From NCBI GenBank assembly GCA_003313425.1, contig NHZP01000134.1:1-37689 (forward strand): a DNA stretch of 37,689 bases, in the 5' to 3' direction. Each line of letters starts with the position of its first letter. The stretch's first letter is position 1. The notes below the pieces were generated by a model, which saw only the letters and a program-made list of their open reading frames with translations, had not been told where the DNA came from and made no database searches. The position numbers and the translations under genes are program-made. This document shows, piece after piece, positions 11,911 through 23,262 of the stretch. This stretch comes from Pseudopyrenochaeta lycopersici (taxonomy: Eukaryota; Ascomycota; Dothideomycetes; Pleosporales; Pseudopyrenochaetaceae).

Positions 11911-13176
11911 GCTGAGTGGTTACGATCGTGAGTGATGTCAGCAGTGCTGTGCCATAGGATGACCAATCCTTGAGAGAAGATGTCGCAGGCCAAGGCATCG
12001 TCTCAGGGAACCTGAGAAAGAACTGCATTACTAATCTTGCCATATAGTCTCAGACGTGCGGGTCAGGTTCACCAGACTAAGACACAACACACACACAATA
12101 CAACTCTGCTGTTCACTATCAATTATTTGACTTCTCATCATTTTAGCACGTCTAGTGTGACATCTGGTTTGTGGCGGATTCGTCATCAAATACGAGATCT
12201 TCCTCATCGAACTGCCTAATGAACTTGTCGGACTATTGACGTTCTGCATGGTCTTGTGATGTCGATCCCCCCCGCATTACCTTCCTAGAGCCCTGATCAC
12301 TTCTCTTGCAGATACTAGCTTAGTTCATCAAGATATAATGTAGATTTGGTGGCCAGGAGACGCGCGAGGTGTCTTCTATTTTAGGGGTAGTCTTTAGTAG
12401 CGCACTGAGTTAACCGCGTGGGAGCTATATGACGCCGGAGGTGTTTAGATTGGATAAGTATTATTCAATTGTGTGTAGCCCTATACCCTTAAAAAGCCGG
12501 TGGACTTAAGGAGCTCAGCCTCGATATCGTGCTACGGGTCTGCGTGCAGCTGTTGGACCATATTAACTTTAGAGATTAGCAATCTTCTTAGAATAACCTA
12601 AATAACAACCTACAACGCGTTAACACGAAGCGGAGCACGCGTTGTTGAGATATAATCGCATAACTAACGATTCTGGGTGGCCTTGTTTTCCTAAGACCGC
12701 CAGAACTTATTGAAGCATTAATAACGCTAACTTAGCTAGGTTAACTTAACTCGACTAACTGAAAACATTGTTTACATGATCATGACAAAGCTGTGATACG
12801 GATATGTACAATCGCAACCAGTGCCCTATTAGTTGAGAGCGCTTCCAGGCTGTGCCGCACGGTAGAATGTTTGCGTCTTCTGCCCTGGTTAGTTTTTCCA
12901 GTGGATAGACTATTCTGGGTGAACGAGGGGCATGCCGCCGCACTGCCTACTATGATTTGCCAGACTGTTCTAGCGCATCTTGGACATCAGCTGTGCAGCA
13001 ACGGTTGCATGTTCGAAGCAGAAAGCATATGTGGCACGCGCTGGTTCGATATGGATATGAGGTTGGTCACGACGCTTGCCAGGCAAGACATCCTTTACGA
13101 TGCCCCACTTTCCCAGTGTAACAACCCGGGCCTCGATTTGGACCTTACTTGCTCGGGACCGTGTAGGGAAGAGGGG
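11911..13176. other. Spacer, mostly featureless
   Basis: No recognisable gene. An open frame at 12793-13278 has no family features and overlaps the likely promoter of the next gene. An inverted repeat at 12612-12645 is listed separately. Confidence 0.4.
12612..12645. repeat. Perfect 9-bp inverted repeat with two ACGCGT cores
   Basis: The left arm ACAACGCGT (12612-12620) and right arm ACGCGTTGT (12637-12645) are exact reverse complements separated by 16 bases. Each arm contains the palindrome ACGCGT, the yeast MCB (Mbp1-type) core. It may be a protein-binding site or a chance palindrome. Confidence 0.5.
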
Positions 13177-13183
13177 TATATAA
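13177..13183 (+). promoter_or_regulatory. TATA box candidate for the FAD monooxygenase
   Basis: TATATAA lies 159 bases before the ATG at 13342, preceded by a purine-rich stretch. It is the best TATA match upstream of the intact gene. Confidence 0.4.
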
Positions 13184-13341
13184 CGGAGCTCATTCATGCT
13201 AGGGAATGTAGTCATCTCTACTTCATTAAGTTGGGTTCGGTACTTGAGTCCGTGACACTTTGTCACATACTTTACTAAGAACTTCTTAAGTCAACGGTAG
13301 TCACACAATACTACTACAGGGCAGATTCTTACGCTATTATA

Positions 13342-14757
13342 ATGAGTTCGAGTACCTTTAGAGTTATTGTCGTCGGTGGTGGCCCAGTCGGGCTGACAGC
13401 CGCTCACGCCCTCTCACGGGCAAACCTTGACTTCGTCGTGCTCGAGCGCCGCGCCAAGATAGTTGAAGATGCCGGCTCAAATCTCGTCCTACTTCCTATA
13501 GGATTGCGTGTATTGGGCCAACTAGGCTTACTCCCCACCATCGAGAGCGTCAGCTCACCGATGAGCCGTTTCAGGCGCATCGATCACGGCGGACGCGACC
13601 TTGGCGACACCCTGTGGTTCACGTATTTCAAGGAGAAGTCAGCACACACGCTTGCAGCAGCTTCCGGCCTCTTGAATATCTATGGCTAACGGTGATTATG
13701 TAGCCACGGTGCTTATCCACGAGTGATAAGCCGACATGATCTGATGCAAACCCTGCATGACGGACTCCCGCCGGCGGCGCAAGCGAAGCTGCTTCCTGGC
13801 AAGAAGGTCACAGATGTCTCTTCTGGCCCTGAAGGCGTCAGCGTGACTTGCGCAGATGGCACCGTGTATACCGGATCTGTCCTTGTCGGCGCCGACGGCG
13901 CCCACAGCGTGGTGAGAGACTTGATGCGGACGGTGGCCTTACAAACACTAGCCACCACCGAGGACAAAGTCAATGAAGTGAAGCCGTTTGTCACTACCTA
14001 CCGTGCCATGTGGGTCCGCTTCCCAACGGTCCCTCCGATCAAGGCCGGAGACGCTAGCGAGACACACGGCTACAGTTGTACTCTCCAGCTCTTTGCTGGC
14101 GAGGAGACCTCGGTCATCGGCGTGTATGAGCGTATGGAGAAGCCGACGCGAGATGGAGTGCGGTACAACCAAGCGGACGAGGAGAAGTTCATAGAAAGGT
14201 GGGGTCACCTGCCTATTATCGAGGGCGGGTTGACAATTAAGGACGCTTACGTCAACCGGACCCAAGCCGGCATGGTGAATCTTGAGGAGGGCGTCGTTAA
14301 GCATTGGAGCTGGGACCAAATCGTTCTTGTCGGCGACGCGGCGCATAAGTTCACACCAAGCACCGGCGCGGGTTGCAACAACGGCATCGTCGATGTTGTT
14401 GCGCTCGCTAATGAGCTATATCACGCCTTCAAGGCTGTCCGGGCCTCAGACCCGGATGCTTTTCCAACCAAGGAACAGGTCTTGGCTGCGTTTGATGGCT
14501 ACCAGCACGCGCGCTTTGAGACAGTCAAGGCAGGCCTCGCCGGTGCAAGCCAGGCCACCGGGGCGGCGACGTGGTCGGATACAACTCACAAGTTCGTAGA
14601 CCGCCATATCCTCTCAAAGCAGTCGCTTCAGAAGTTCTTTGCAAATCGGAACGCACCGGCGCTGGCTCGCACACCTGTCTTTGCGTACGTAGAGGGCGAG
14701 GAGCACATGGTTGGGAAGTTTCCCTGGGCTCATCCCATCAAGCCGGCGTCCTCTTAG
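13342..14757 (+). CDS. FAD-dependent monooxygenase (group A aromatic hydroxylase type), two exons
   Basis: The spliced product is 449 aa from exons 13342-13637 and 13704-14757. It shows the three class-defining motifs: GGGPVG at residues 12-17 for FAD ADP binding, the DG motif in VLVGADGAHSVVRD, and the GD motif in IVLVGDAAHKFTPSTGAG. Splicing joins FKEN to HGAYPRVISRHDL, which matches the family well. The fold and length fit the PHBH/UbiH-like hydroxylases common in fungal secondary-metabolite clusters (for example paxM-like epoxidases), where NAD(P)H and O2 are used to hydroxylate or epoxidise a substrate. It has no signal peptide and no obvious C-terminal membrane anchor. It is the only intact metabolic gene here, with no partner genes in the window, so the substrate is open. 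Confidence 0.9.
13638..13703 (+). other. Intron of the FAD monooxygenase
   Basis: The intron is 66 bp, with donor GTCAGC, branch site GGCTAACGG near 13684-13692 and acceptor ATGTAG. Removing it joins the two family-matching reading frames through a split AAC codon. The donor is weaker than the fungal consensus GTANGT. Confidence 0.75.
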
Positions 14758-15500
14758 TTGGCTGCTACTTAGTCTCTGTGCTGTAGGAGATGTATCTCTG
14801 TGGTTTCTCTTACAAATAGTCAATTATGATAAGACGTATAAGTCCCGAGAACTCTAAAGACTCTACAGCTGCATATCTTTAAATATCTCTTTATAAAGTG
14901 CCTTGAGGAACGAAAGGCCTCTAACGCCTCCCGCCCGTCAAAACTGCAGCCACTTCCGACGCCACACCACATAAGAATCGAATCTTTTTAAGATCTTTTT
15001 TCATCTCTCTACGTTACGTATGATCATATTGATATGGCGTAATATATCCATCTATCCACGCTCAGTTCCTTACACTTTATCTGAGTTCTTCGTCTTCACC
15101 TGCCCCTTTAGCAGATAAATTACGTTAAGTTTATCGTTATTATGTTAGGTATAGCTGCATCGGCTGTAGTGTGACAAATTCGGCCACTTACATTCACTCC
15201 ATCTTTTCTTTTCCTTTCTCGTCAGCCAACTCTACTGCCTAAGGCATCATTTTTGGCAATCCCCACTCCTACTGCCGCCATCGAACAACACACACGACAC
15301 CAAAACTGTAGCCTGATCACTGTACAACTCTCTTCTCTATACTATGCTATCTATTCCTTGATTCTGGAGAGATTTCTTCCATTTTGCTATTATTATACTA
15401 TTTGCTTCGCCACGCCGGGGAGGTCCAGTCCCATGCTTCCGCCTCTTTGATCGTTGCTTCGCTGCAATCCTCTAACCTCTTCTCCGCCACAATCATATAT
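14758..15500. other. AT-rich spacer
   Basis: It holds the probable 3' region of the monooxygenase and then pyrimidine-rich DNA (15180-15420) that could be a former promoter or 5' part of the patatin-like relic. No coding block is recognised. Confidence 0.4.
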
Positions 15501-15501
15501 C

Positions 15502-15800
15502 ATGTTCTCCGGCACCGTGTTGCCGATGATGTCCCTCTCTCGTTATCCTGCTGTTGCACTTCTTCCAAAAGTCTTTATGCCTAGCACATTCCAAGACCCT
15601 GGCGCCCTAGAGAACGACCCAGTGCTATGGGCGCTCTCAGAGGCCTCGGCAATGTTCCCGCTGGTCAAAACGCCCGACTTCGTAATCTCTCTAGGAACGG
15701 GCGAGCCAGGATGGAAGAACTACGAGGTCTCCACGGGAGACTGCCGCAGCTTCTGGAAGAACGGGATGCTACGGCGATTCCTTGGTCTGAGCTTCGTCTT
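15502..15800 (+). pseudogene. Patatin-like phospholipase fragment
   Basis: The readable part gives TFQDPGALENDPVLWALSEA and then VKTPDFVISLGTGEPG and VSTGDCRSFWKNG. This corresponds to the region of fungal patatin-like (cPLA2-type) lipases around the catalytic Asp (usually DGG or DGA, here DPG) and the following SLGTG strand. The N-terminal half with the oxyanion loop and the GxSxG serine is missing, and after about 15770 the family frame is lost. An open frame of 71 aa at 15923-16138 may be decayed sequence of the same gene, but I cannot align it. In fungi such domains often form part of NLR-like proteins; nothing here shows that. Confidence 0.6.
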
Positions 15801-16159
15801 GCGAGCCTCCATCACTTGCACAAACAGCTATTCGGCATCGTCCCATCGTCCTTGATTCCCGTACAGTTCCTCGCAAAACCAGCCTCACCCTTAACAGTTT
15901 CTTCCTCAGGCTCCCTAAGATAATGCTTTTGCCTGCGACATATATGGAGCTATTATACGAATTCTCGTTGCGGAAAGAGGCGGAGGTGCAGGAAGCACGG
16001 CAGATGCTTTGGAACATCCTTGATTATGCTGTTGGAGAGCGTCTGCAGTCTATAAAGGCGGCTCTCCCGGCATTTGCGAGGAACAGAGGGCAGTTGAAAC
16101 CCATCTTAGAGAGTACGGTTGCATATTGTAGGGTGTGAACAGGTGTATAGGGTTCGGGT

Positions 16160-16438
16160 TAGGGCTAGAATTTTTGCCCCTAGGAGTAAAACCTCTTCTA
16201 ACAGTAAGTTTAACGCGCAGAAATTCTTACCCTTAGGGGTAAAACCTCTTATAATAATAAGTTTAATAAATAAAAATTCTTACCTCTAGGGGTAAAACCT
16301 CTTATAGTAATAAGTTTAATAAGTAGAAATTCTTACTCTTAGGGGTAAAACCTTATAATAATAAGTTTAATAAGTATAAATACTTACCCCTAAGGGTAAA
16401 ACCTCTTATAATAGTAAGAAAAGTAATAGTAAGAAAAG
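16160..16438. repeat. Minisatellite, about 57-59 bp units
   Basis: Roughly five imperfect units share the cores ATTCTTACCCCTAGGGGTAA, AACCTCTTATAATA and GTAAGTTTAATAA. Inside each is a near-palindrome around CTAGGGG. It starts next to a telomere-like GGTTCGGGTTAGGG at 16147-16160. Confidence 0.8.
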
Positions 16439-16439
16439 G

Positions 16440-17063
16440 TAGGTGCATAGTTATATTTCTATAGCCTACTCTAGGATAGTGCACCGGAACGCATGTCGTT
16501 CCCAGAATGCGTGTCGACCGAATCACCAAAGTAGAGGCTGACTAGGTAAATATTCCCTATTTTCCATGCAAATTTACAGCCTAGTGTAACCTGCTGCTGC
16601 AAACAAGATACACCTTCTAGATTATCCCTATCTCCTCTACTTACATACTTATAAGGTGTTAAATATAACCCTAAGTAACCCTAACAATACGCTATGACTA
16701 GTTACTTCTCCCTACTAAAACTTCTAAGCCTACCAGCGACGCTACAGAACAACAGCAACATAATAGTAATAAAACCAACCCTAATAATATAGTAAAGGTT
16801 CTAGAGGCTAGCTACTATATATAGTAAAGGCAATTCCTATTCCTAAGGCAAAAGCTAGAATTCTTACGAGCGCATTATAGTAGGTACTCCAGCAAAGTAA
16901 CGCAGAACGTATGTGTTAAGCCTATTTATTTGCGCACTAACTATCACATTTAAACTTTTATAGTCCCCTGCCTAAGATACTAACTAAGACAGTTCTAGCA
17001 TTTCGTTTTTATTACCAGATTAACGATGCCCCCCTTTTTTTTGTTGCTAGCTTAGAACGCATT
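16440..17063. other. Spacer upstream of helicase copy C
   Basis: No gene is seen. It contains CCCTAA-like words near 16670-16685 (the reverse orientation of the right-end TTAGGG) and AT-rich DNA that may once have held the promoter of copy C. Confidence 0.4.
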
Positions 17064-20000
17064 ATGTTCCCTGCCCTGACGCTCCTGCGCAGGATCACTC
17101 CTCACTTTCTACATGTAATTTTGCTTAGATTCACAATAGCTTCCTCATCAGAATCTAACGAAGCTAATCTATACCCTATATTATTATCCTTAGGCTGCAA
17201 CTCGCTTAATAAGCTTAACGAGCAGCTCGAGCTGCTTAGCTTATACATAAATTCGCCAGAGCGTGCTATACTATGCAGAACTTGCAAGTACGCACTAAAG
17301 CCTAGTGGGAAGTCTAACACTATTACAAGGCATTTAAGTAAGCATAGCATTTTACTACTTTATTATAAATAACTTACTAACTTTATACGTACGCTACTTT
17401 TACTAGACCCTAAGACTCTGCCTCTAAGGCATAATATCTCTCCTTGTCACCCTTTCCTTACGAGCCGTAAAGGTGTAACATGCAACTACTATAACTATCG
17501 CATAATAAGCGTAGAGATTTTTAGCTAGCACGTAGGGAAAGTACATAGAGGTATTAGTAAGAAGGCTAGAAAGTAAAACGCCTTGTACTGGGAACGCGAC
17601 AACAGAACGTATGATGTCTTCCTCTAAACCTAGACTAAAAACAGCTCTTCTGGCTTCTAGGTAGTAAAGCCACTTTAGGGCGATGCAATAGTCGTTAGTG
17701 ATAGAGGCTTAGAGAATGCTATACATCTAGCGTTAATCTCGCGTTATATTCGTTTTAAGGAGGTGTGTGATTTAGAGAAAAAGCGCACGAAGGAGCAGTA
17801 TATAAGTGCCGTTATTAGTGCTAGCGGCTCTGACATAATAATAGTCAACAATTGGACGCACCGCACCGGCTGGAACGAGCTATTTCGGGACGAGAACTGG
17901 GCCCTTTTGGTCTAACTAGCCTAGCTACCACAAGTGACGCGAAAGACAGGCTTAAACCTTAGCTGCTACGCGGGCAAGGATATCGTCAGCCTACTTAAAG
18001 ACGAGATAAAACTTACCCACATCTTAGCAGCTCTAGACCGAGCCCTAGCATGCTGCAGAGACACCGTTAAGCACACAGATATATCTATTCGTTGCTGGCT
18101 TCGTGGTTAATATCCAGACCGTCCATACAAGGCCCCATTTAAGCTACCTAGCAGGGTAGCCACAGTAGTTAAGTATAATAAAACCTTAAAGCAGTGCTTT
18201 TGTTTCTAGATGCGTTTTTAGCGACTAAGTAAATTAACGAAAGGATCGATTCTCTAGCGGAAGCTTATAAACCAGCAACACGAGGCGCTTAAATAAGTCT
18301 AGTTTAATATAATATAGCTATCTATTCTTCTAACAGATATAACACTTTTAGATTACGAGGCTAGTAATAGTGACGACGAAGATAATAAGGAAGAAGAAGG
18401 AGAGGAAGGGGAAGAGGAAGAGGAAGAGGTGTATAACCGAGCATTCGACAAAGGCGGTAACGATGTTAGGGCATTAGGAGACAAGACTGTACGGTTTAAA
18501 GGCACAGTAGTAGATCGACCTACTACAGCGCACTTAACAGATAACTATTTGTTAGATCTAGTCCTTCGGCTTGCGTACTTTTTCGCTACTAAAGAGTATG
18601 AAGACGGGAGATTAAGCTCTACGCTCCTTATCTACTTTAGTAGTGTGCTAGGAATATCAGCCGATGGAGCAACATTTGAGAGAGCGCTGAATTACACCCC
18701 TAAGCTATCGGCAATTATTCACTACATTCAGTTGATCTCGCTAGAGTCAGTTCTTCCACGTTTCACACACGCCCACATTGGATGGGAAGCACGGCCCGTC
18801 CGTGGACAACTCAACTTGCTGAACAGCCTTCGGGTGGAGAAAATGTGCCTTAGCTCTCAGGCGCCTATAGGCGAACTCCTTAGTCTCTACAGCTACGGCC
18901 AGGCAGTCAGTTGTTCTGAGGGTCCATCTTTCCGAGTCGAATAGAGCGAGGATGGACATAAGCTCTCTTGGGAAAAGTATTGGTTAACCATAACCCAGTT
19001 CTAAAGGATTAGTTCTGATATACTGTAGAGCGCTAGAGCCTGCTGCAAACGCTTAATGTATGATTGGGAGCCGCCGTGTGATATAACTAAAGTCAGGGAC
19101 CGACTCTCAATTGTAGCTAATAGGTACTCTTTTGTATCAGATCTAGAGAATAAACTTTCAGACGCATACCTGGAACTGTTAAGATTAGCATGCCTAGCTG
19201 CTGTTGACGGCCTAATAACAGACGATAACTAGAACATGGCCGCCGTTTCACGATATCTTAAGTTGCATGAAAAATTACAAGAGCTACTAATGCTGCTTGT
19301 CGTTCTTTATGGTGGACAGGCGCCAAGGGGCACTGACCTACTCGCCGTACAACATTGCAACAGTTTATCTAACCGCCGAGGCATTTGCATTTATGCGGGC
19401 ACAATCGTTATTATTAACATGGTTAATAAGGCTCGTCGCGCAACAAACAGAGAGTTTTACGTGGTTAGAGTACTCCTAAAAGAACCTGCTGAGCTCTTCT
19501 ACTACTACCTAGTCTACATACGCCTATTCTGCTGTATGCTCTACCGTAGATGTCTAGGTAGTGAACTTAACACGCCGCTGCTCTTCTTCTCAGCTGTTAA
19601 TCCTCAGAACCCTTGGAAGACAAGCCGGCTGACAAAGATACTTAAAGAGTACACGACAAAAGCTGTCGGCATACTAATTAGGGTTCACGAGTACCGTTAA
19701 CTGACTATCGTAATTACTGAAAAACACATAAAGCAGATTAGCAAGCCATTCAATCGATACGACGACAAGACTAAAGAAGCAGATGTGGGCGTTGCATTTG
19801 CTTGGCAGAGCGGATATAGACCCTTGCAAAGAGGAGCTAGCTACGGGTTGGATGGGGCATTCCCTGACCGTCTTTAACCAGCGCTCCTTAAGGTTTATAG
19901 ATAGGTTTCTGGAGAGTAGCATAAGTTTCTCTAGCCTAGTGAACTAGCTGTTCTTTATAAAACTATTAACATTTATAAAGTATCTAAACTAGGCTTAAAA

Positions 20001-21530
20001 CGACTAGCTAGTACAGAGACATAGCTAGAAGCAAAGCGCTTTTAACGAAGACTATCTTCTGCGTTTTATTCTAGTTATAATTTTAATATTAAAGACGGCT
20101 TGCTACAGGTGGAATGTAAGAAAGATATAGAGGGAAGCGAAGATACTAACGACAGTGCCAACGAGTATACCACTCCTACCGTCAATTAAAGTCCGTAGGC
20201 TACTGAGTCTGAGCTCCAGGTACTTTGTCAGGCTCCTGTTATACCTTGGCTAGGCTGCCTAGGTCTATTTAGTCGTCTTAATAGACTCTAAAAGACTAAG
20301 CAATTAGAAGAACAGAAAAAAAATCCTAGAATATATTAAGGTGAAAGAGACCTCTGTAAACTGTTATTTTCAGTCTTATAGTTAGCTAAGCTTTAGCTGG
20401 TAATTCACTTAATAGAGAAATGTTAGATGTCAGCTATACTATGTAAACACAGGGAAACCTGAGCCTAACTATAGTATAGGCCAGTGTGAATTGTGGACGA
20501 ACTGCAAGAGCGCAAGAGATATCGAACACTGGTTGGAACAGCTCCCTATTCCTGAATTCAGCGAAGGAATAGGGTGTTGTAGTTTATGCACTTTGACAGA
20601 TTCCCTATGTAATGCGGTGCGACTAGGCTGCCGGGCGGCAGAAGCGGAGTCACAAGAAAGTCGGACCTTCTAGGAGAAGCTGCTCAAATCCAGATGTAAC
20701 TTAAACAGTTACTGTAAGAACAAACCAATTATAAGGAAAGCTATTACTGCTATTTCTGCTTACGACAAGTAGATACTCAGTAAAGTCCTTACAAAACAGT
20801 TCTCTAAGAAAGACAATGTAGTGTTTTCTGCAGAGAATTAAGTCTCGTTCTAGTTCTCTCGTAAGGTGCCGTTTCAAGGTAAATAGGTACCGCGAATTCT
20901 TTTTATCTTTAAGATGCTAGTATAGGCATTCAATTTCCGTTTAAAGGAACGACGCTATAAACTTAAAGCGGCCCTCTACTCTAAAGGGTAAAATAAAATA
21001 AGATTAATAGGTTAGGATAATAAGGAAGAGGTCTAAAGCTAGGAAGAATTGCTTAAATAGTAGGCGGGTAAGTGCGGGTTCTGCGCAGGCAAGGGTTTAG
21101 TTGAAGCTTATATTAACTATATCCTTAGAGACTGCTTAAGAGGTAGTGCAGTAAGCATAAAGACTGAAATTAGCGAATGCATTTACCTAGAAGGATTAAA
21201 AGCTTAAGGGGGATGTAGAACGTGCGGTGTGCCCTGTGAATTTTACTAAAAGTAGCAGAAGAAGCATAATAGGAGATAGGGTATTCTGCCCTCTAAACGA
21301 TGCTAGTATAAGTTACTTATGTATAATATAGTAGTTGGTCTCTTCTACTGCGGTGACAACAAATATTGTACAGAGGTATTTAATACGATTTTAGAGTAAG
21401 GTAACGAGGAGTACATAGGCCTTAGTAAGGAAGATGTAGTAAGTTAGCTTTCTATAAGACTAACAGTAGAAGGGTTTAAGTGCTTATATTTTATGCGAAC
21501 CTTTACTATTTAGACGTAGATAGTTTAGCA
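17064..21530 (+). pseudogene. OrsD-tyrosine recombinase-RecQ gene, copy C, degraded and lacking the helicase motor
   Basis: The N-terminal OrsD-type zinc region is readable at about 17260-17570 (ILCRTCKYAL, ITRHLSKHS, LDPKTLPL, GVTCNYYNY). The middle contains VLGISADGATFERALNYTP near 18645-18705, parallel to copy A. The recombinase part shows GGQAPRGTDLLAV (catalytic Arg) near 19310-19345, a Lys in NMVNKARR, the VHEYR block (HxxR) near 19680, and a motif YRPLQRGASYGLD near 19815-19850 in which the first Tyr sits where His is expected. The Cys-rich tail (KCGFCAGKG, GGCRTCGVPC) is at about 21068-21240. No Walker A or DEAH-like block lies between them, so the motor is deleted. Stops are mostly TAG/TAA at Gln positions, as in RIP. 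Confidence 0.75.
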
Positions 21531-21639
21531 GATAGAGCTGTTATAAGATAGTTTAGGGTTTAAATAGGACTTAGTTTACTAGATAGCGAAGACCTAAGAC
21601 GAAACGCCTACTCGTATATGCTTACTAGCGTAGTGTACT

Positions 21640-22385
21640 GCTACTTGGTGTGCTTCCAGCGGCACGGCGCGACAAGCGAACGGACGAGGATCAAGAGCAC
21701 TTTCTGCTGATGCGGCGAAGATTTTTAGCAGATAGGTTTGTGGCAGCATGCCTACCCAGCGATCCACCGAGAGCTAGCAAGAGACGGTAGGGTCGTGGAG
21801 ATATTGGATGCCATCTACTACAACCGAGAGCAGGCTGTTCTAAGCGATGCACGTGCACGACAGTCTGGGAATACACACTGCACTGAGGAGATAGTCTACG
21901 GCAGAGCCATGATAGAGTCGCCATTTCAGACCATGGCAGAGCGCGAAGAGTTTAGGCGTGTAAGCCTCGACTGGCACTGGGTGTTGGGATTTGCATCTGC
22001 CTGGGAGGAGGGTCGAGTACATCCTGCTATTCGCTCCAAGATGTTAGCAGAGTAAGAAGAGAAGGAGCTAGCGAGATGGGCAAAGCTGGCGAAAGTTGAC
22101 CTTACGGCCCAACTGAGGCGATTGGTAGGGCGGCCAGATGCTGAGTTCAGAGGCAAGCAGACAGATAGCCTAGAGGCAATTATGCAGCGAATTCTTTGTG
22201 TGCTGGTAGTCATGAGCACAGGCGGTAGGAAGAGTATGCGATTTATGCTACCGGCTGCTCGTACGCTAGATGGGGGTATAACCGTGGTGATTATACCCTT
22301 AACTGCTCTCTAGGCCGGCTTTTAAGATCGCTGTGACCGCCTTGGGATCCATTGTGGGAGGGCAGGCGGCTACCAGGCCTTATGA
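21640..22385 (+). pseudogene. OrsD-YR-RecQ family fragment D (recombinase end plus first helicase lobe)
   Basis: The fragment begins inside the recombinase domain (RQSGNTHCTEEIVYGRAM at about 21856-21909). The tyrosine keeps its place nine residues after the position of the catalytic His, which is Asn here. The stretch VSLDWHWVLGF follows, then RRLVGRPDAEFRGKQTDSLE and a spoiled Walker A (VVMSTGGRKSMRFMLPA, near 22205-22255). TVVIIPLTAL comes next, and, with stops read as Gln, RCDRLGIHCGRAGGYQAL. It ends near 22385. It aligns well to residues around 900-1060 of copy A. It lies between the tail of copy C and the start of copy B in the same orientation, so it is a deletion product of another array member. 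Confidence 0.72.
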
Positions 22386-22544
22386 ACACCCAGAACTATG
22401 CGGTCTCCCCCTTTTTTCTCTTGCCCTGTGCGTTCGCTAATCTTACGAAACAGAAGGAGAACACCTAGAAGAATGCGTCCGCCCCCTTTATTCTGCGACT
22501 AAACCTTTCTTAGCTAGTTCTCTAACCTAGATTAGCTAGTACCT

Positions 22545-22606
22545 ACGCGTAACGCGTTAGAGCATAAATCGCGTTCCTAGACGCGTAACTACGCGTTCTA
22601 TATAAT
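22545..22606 (+). promoter_or_regulatory. Promoter of copy B with four ACGCGT boxes and a TATA box
   Basis: ACGCGT occurs at 22545-22550, 22552-22557, 22581-22586 and 22591-22596, followed at once by CTATATAATA (22598-22607). The ATG of copy B is at 22667. ACGCGT is the core of the yeast MCB element bound by Mbp1/Swi6-type factors at G1/S. Whether it works so in this fungus is inference. Confidence 0.5.
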
Positions 22607-23155
22607 AGAATAAATAAGAGTAAAAGCGAGAGGGAATAAAAGAGAGAAAAAGAAAGAGTATCTATAATGTTTACCTTTCTCCCATCCTACAGCGTCCTTG
22701 TCTGCCGCTAGCATACCTGCGCTGTCTACGGCCTAGATCAGTACCTAGAGCGCCAGCATAGTATACCTGCAACGCAGCGGAGAGAGCTGCTCGCAGCCTA
22801 CTAAGGCCTTAACTTAAACCCGCTAGCGGAGGTCCCTCTCCCTCAACCAAACAGCCTGCCTATCGCGGAGCTAGGTTCCCTACAGGACGCATTTCTCTGC
22901 TGTAATCACGTCGCTAGCAGTAGCAGTAGCAGTAGTAGTAGTAGCACTACTACTAGTAAGCGCTGCGGCTTTCTAAGCATAAGCCGTAAGTGTATACAGA
23001 AATATATAAACGAGCAGCACGGTATAAAGCTTACACGATGGTCCTCTGCCTCTGCGACCTCGTACTAGGAGCACGCTACGCAGCTATGGAGGCTAGTTAA
23101 GGTGCAGACTTTTTTCCGCGAACGGCGCTACGTCTGGTACTTTGTAGTACAGGCA

Positions 23156-23262
23156 GAGGTACAGGAGCAGGCACAGGAGCAGGCACAGGAGCAGGCACAG
23201 GAGCAGGCACAGGAGCAGGCACAGGAGCAGGCATAGGAGCAGACGCAGGATTAGCATTCGGG
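23156..23262 (+). repeat. 12-bp minisatellite in copy B
   Basis: About eight units of ACAGGAGCAGGC encode a Gln-Glu-Gln-Ala run within the N-terminal part of copy B. Confidence 0.8.

Noticed and set aside
12793..13278. 161-aa open frame upstream of the FAD monooxygenase
   Set aside because: No recognisable domain, and it contains the TATA-type promoter of the next gene; more likely a chance frame.
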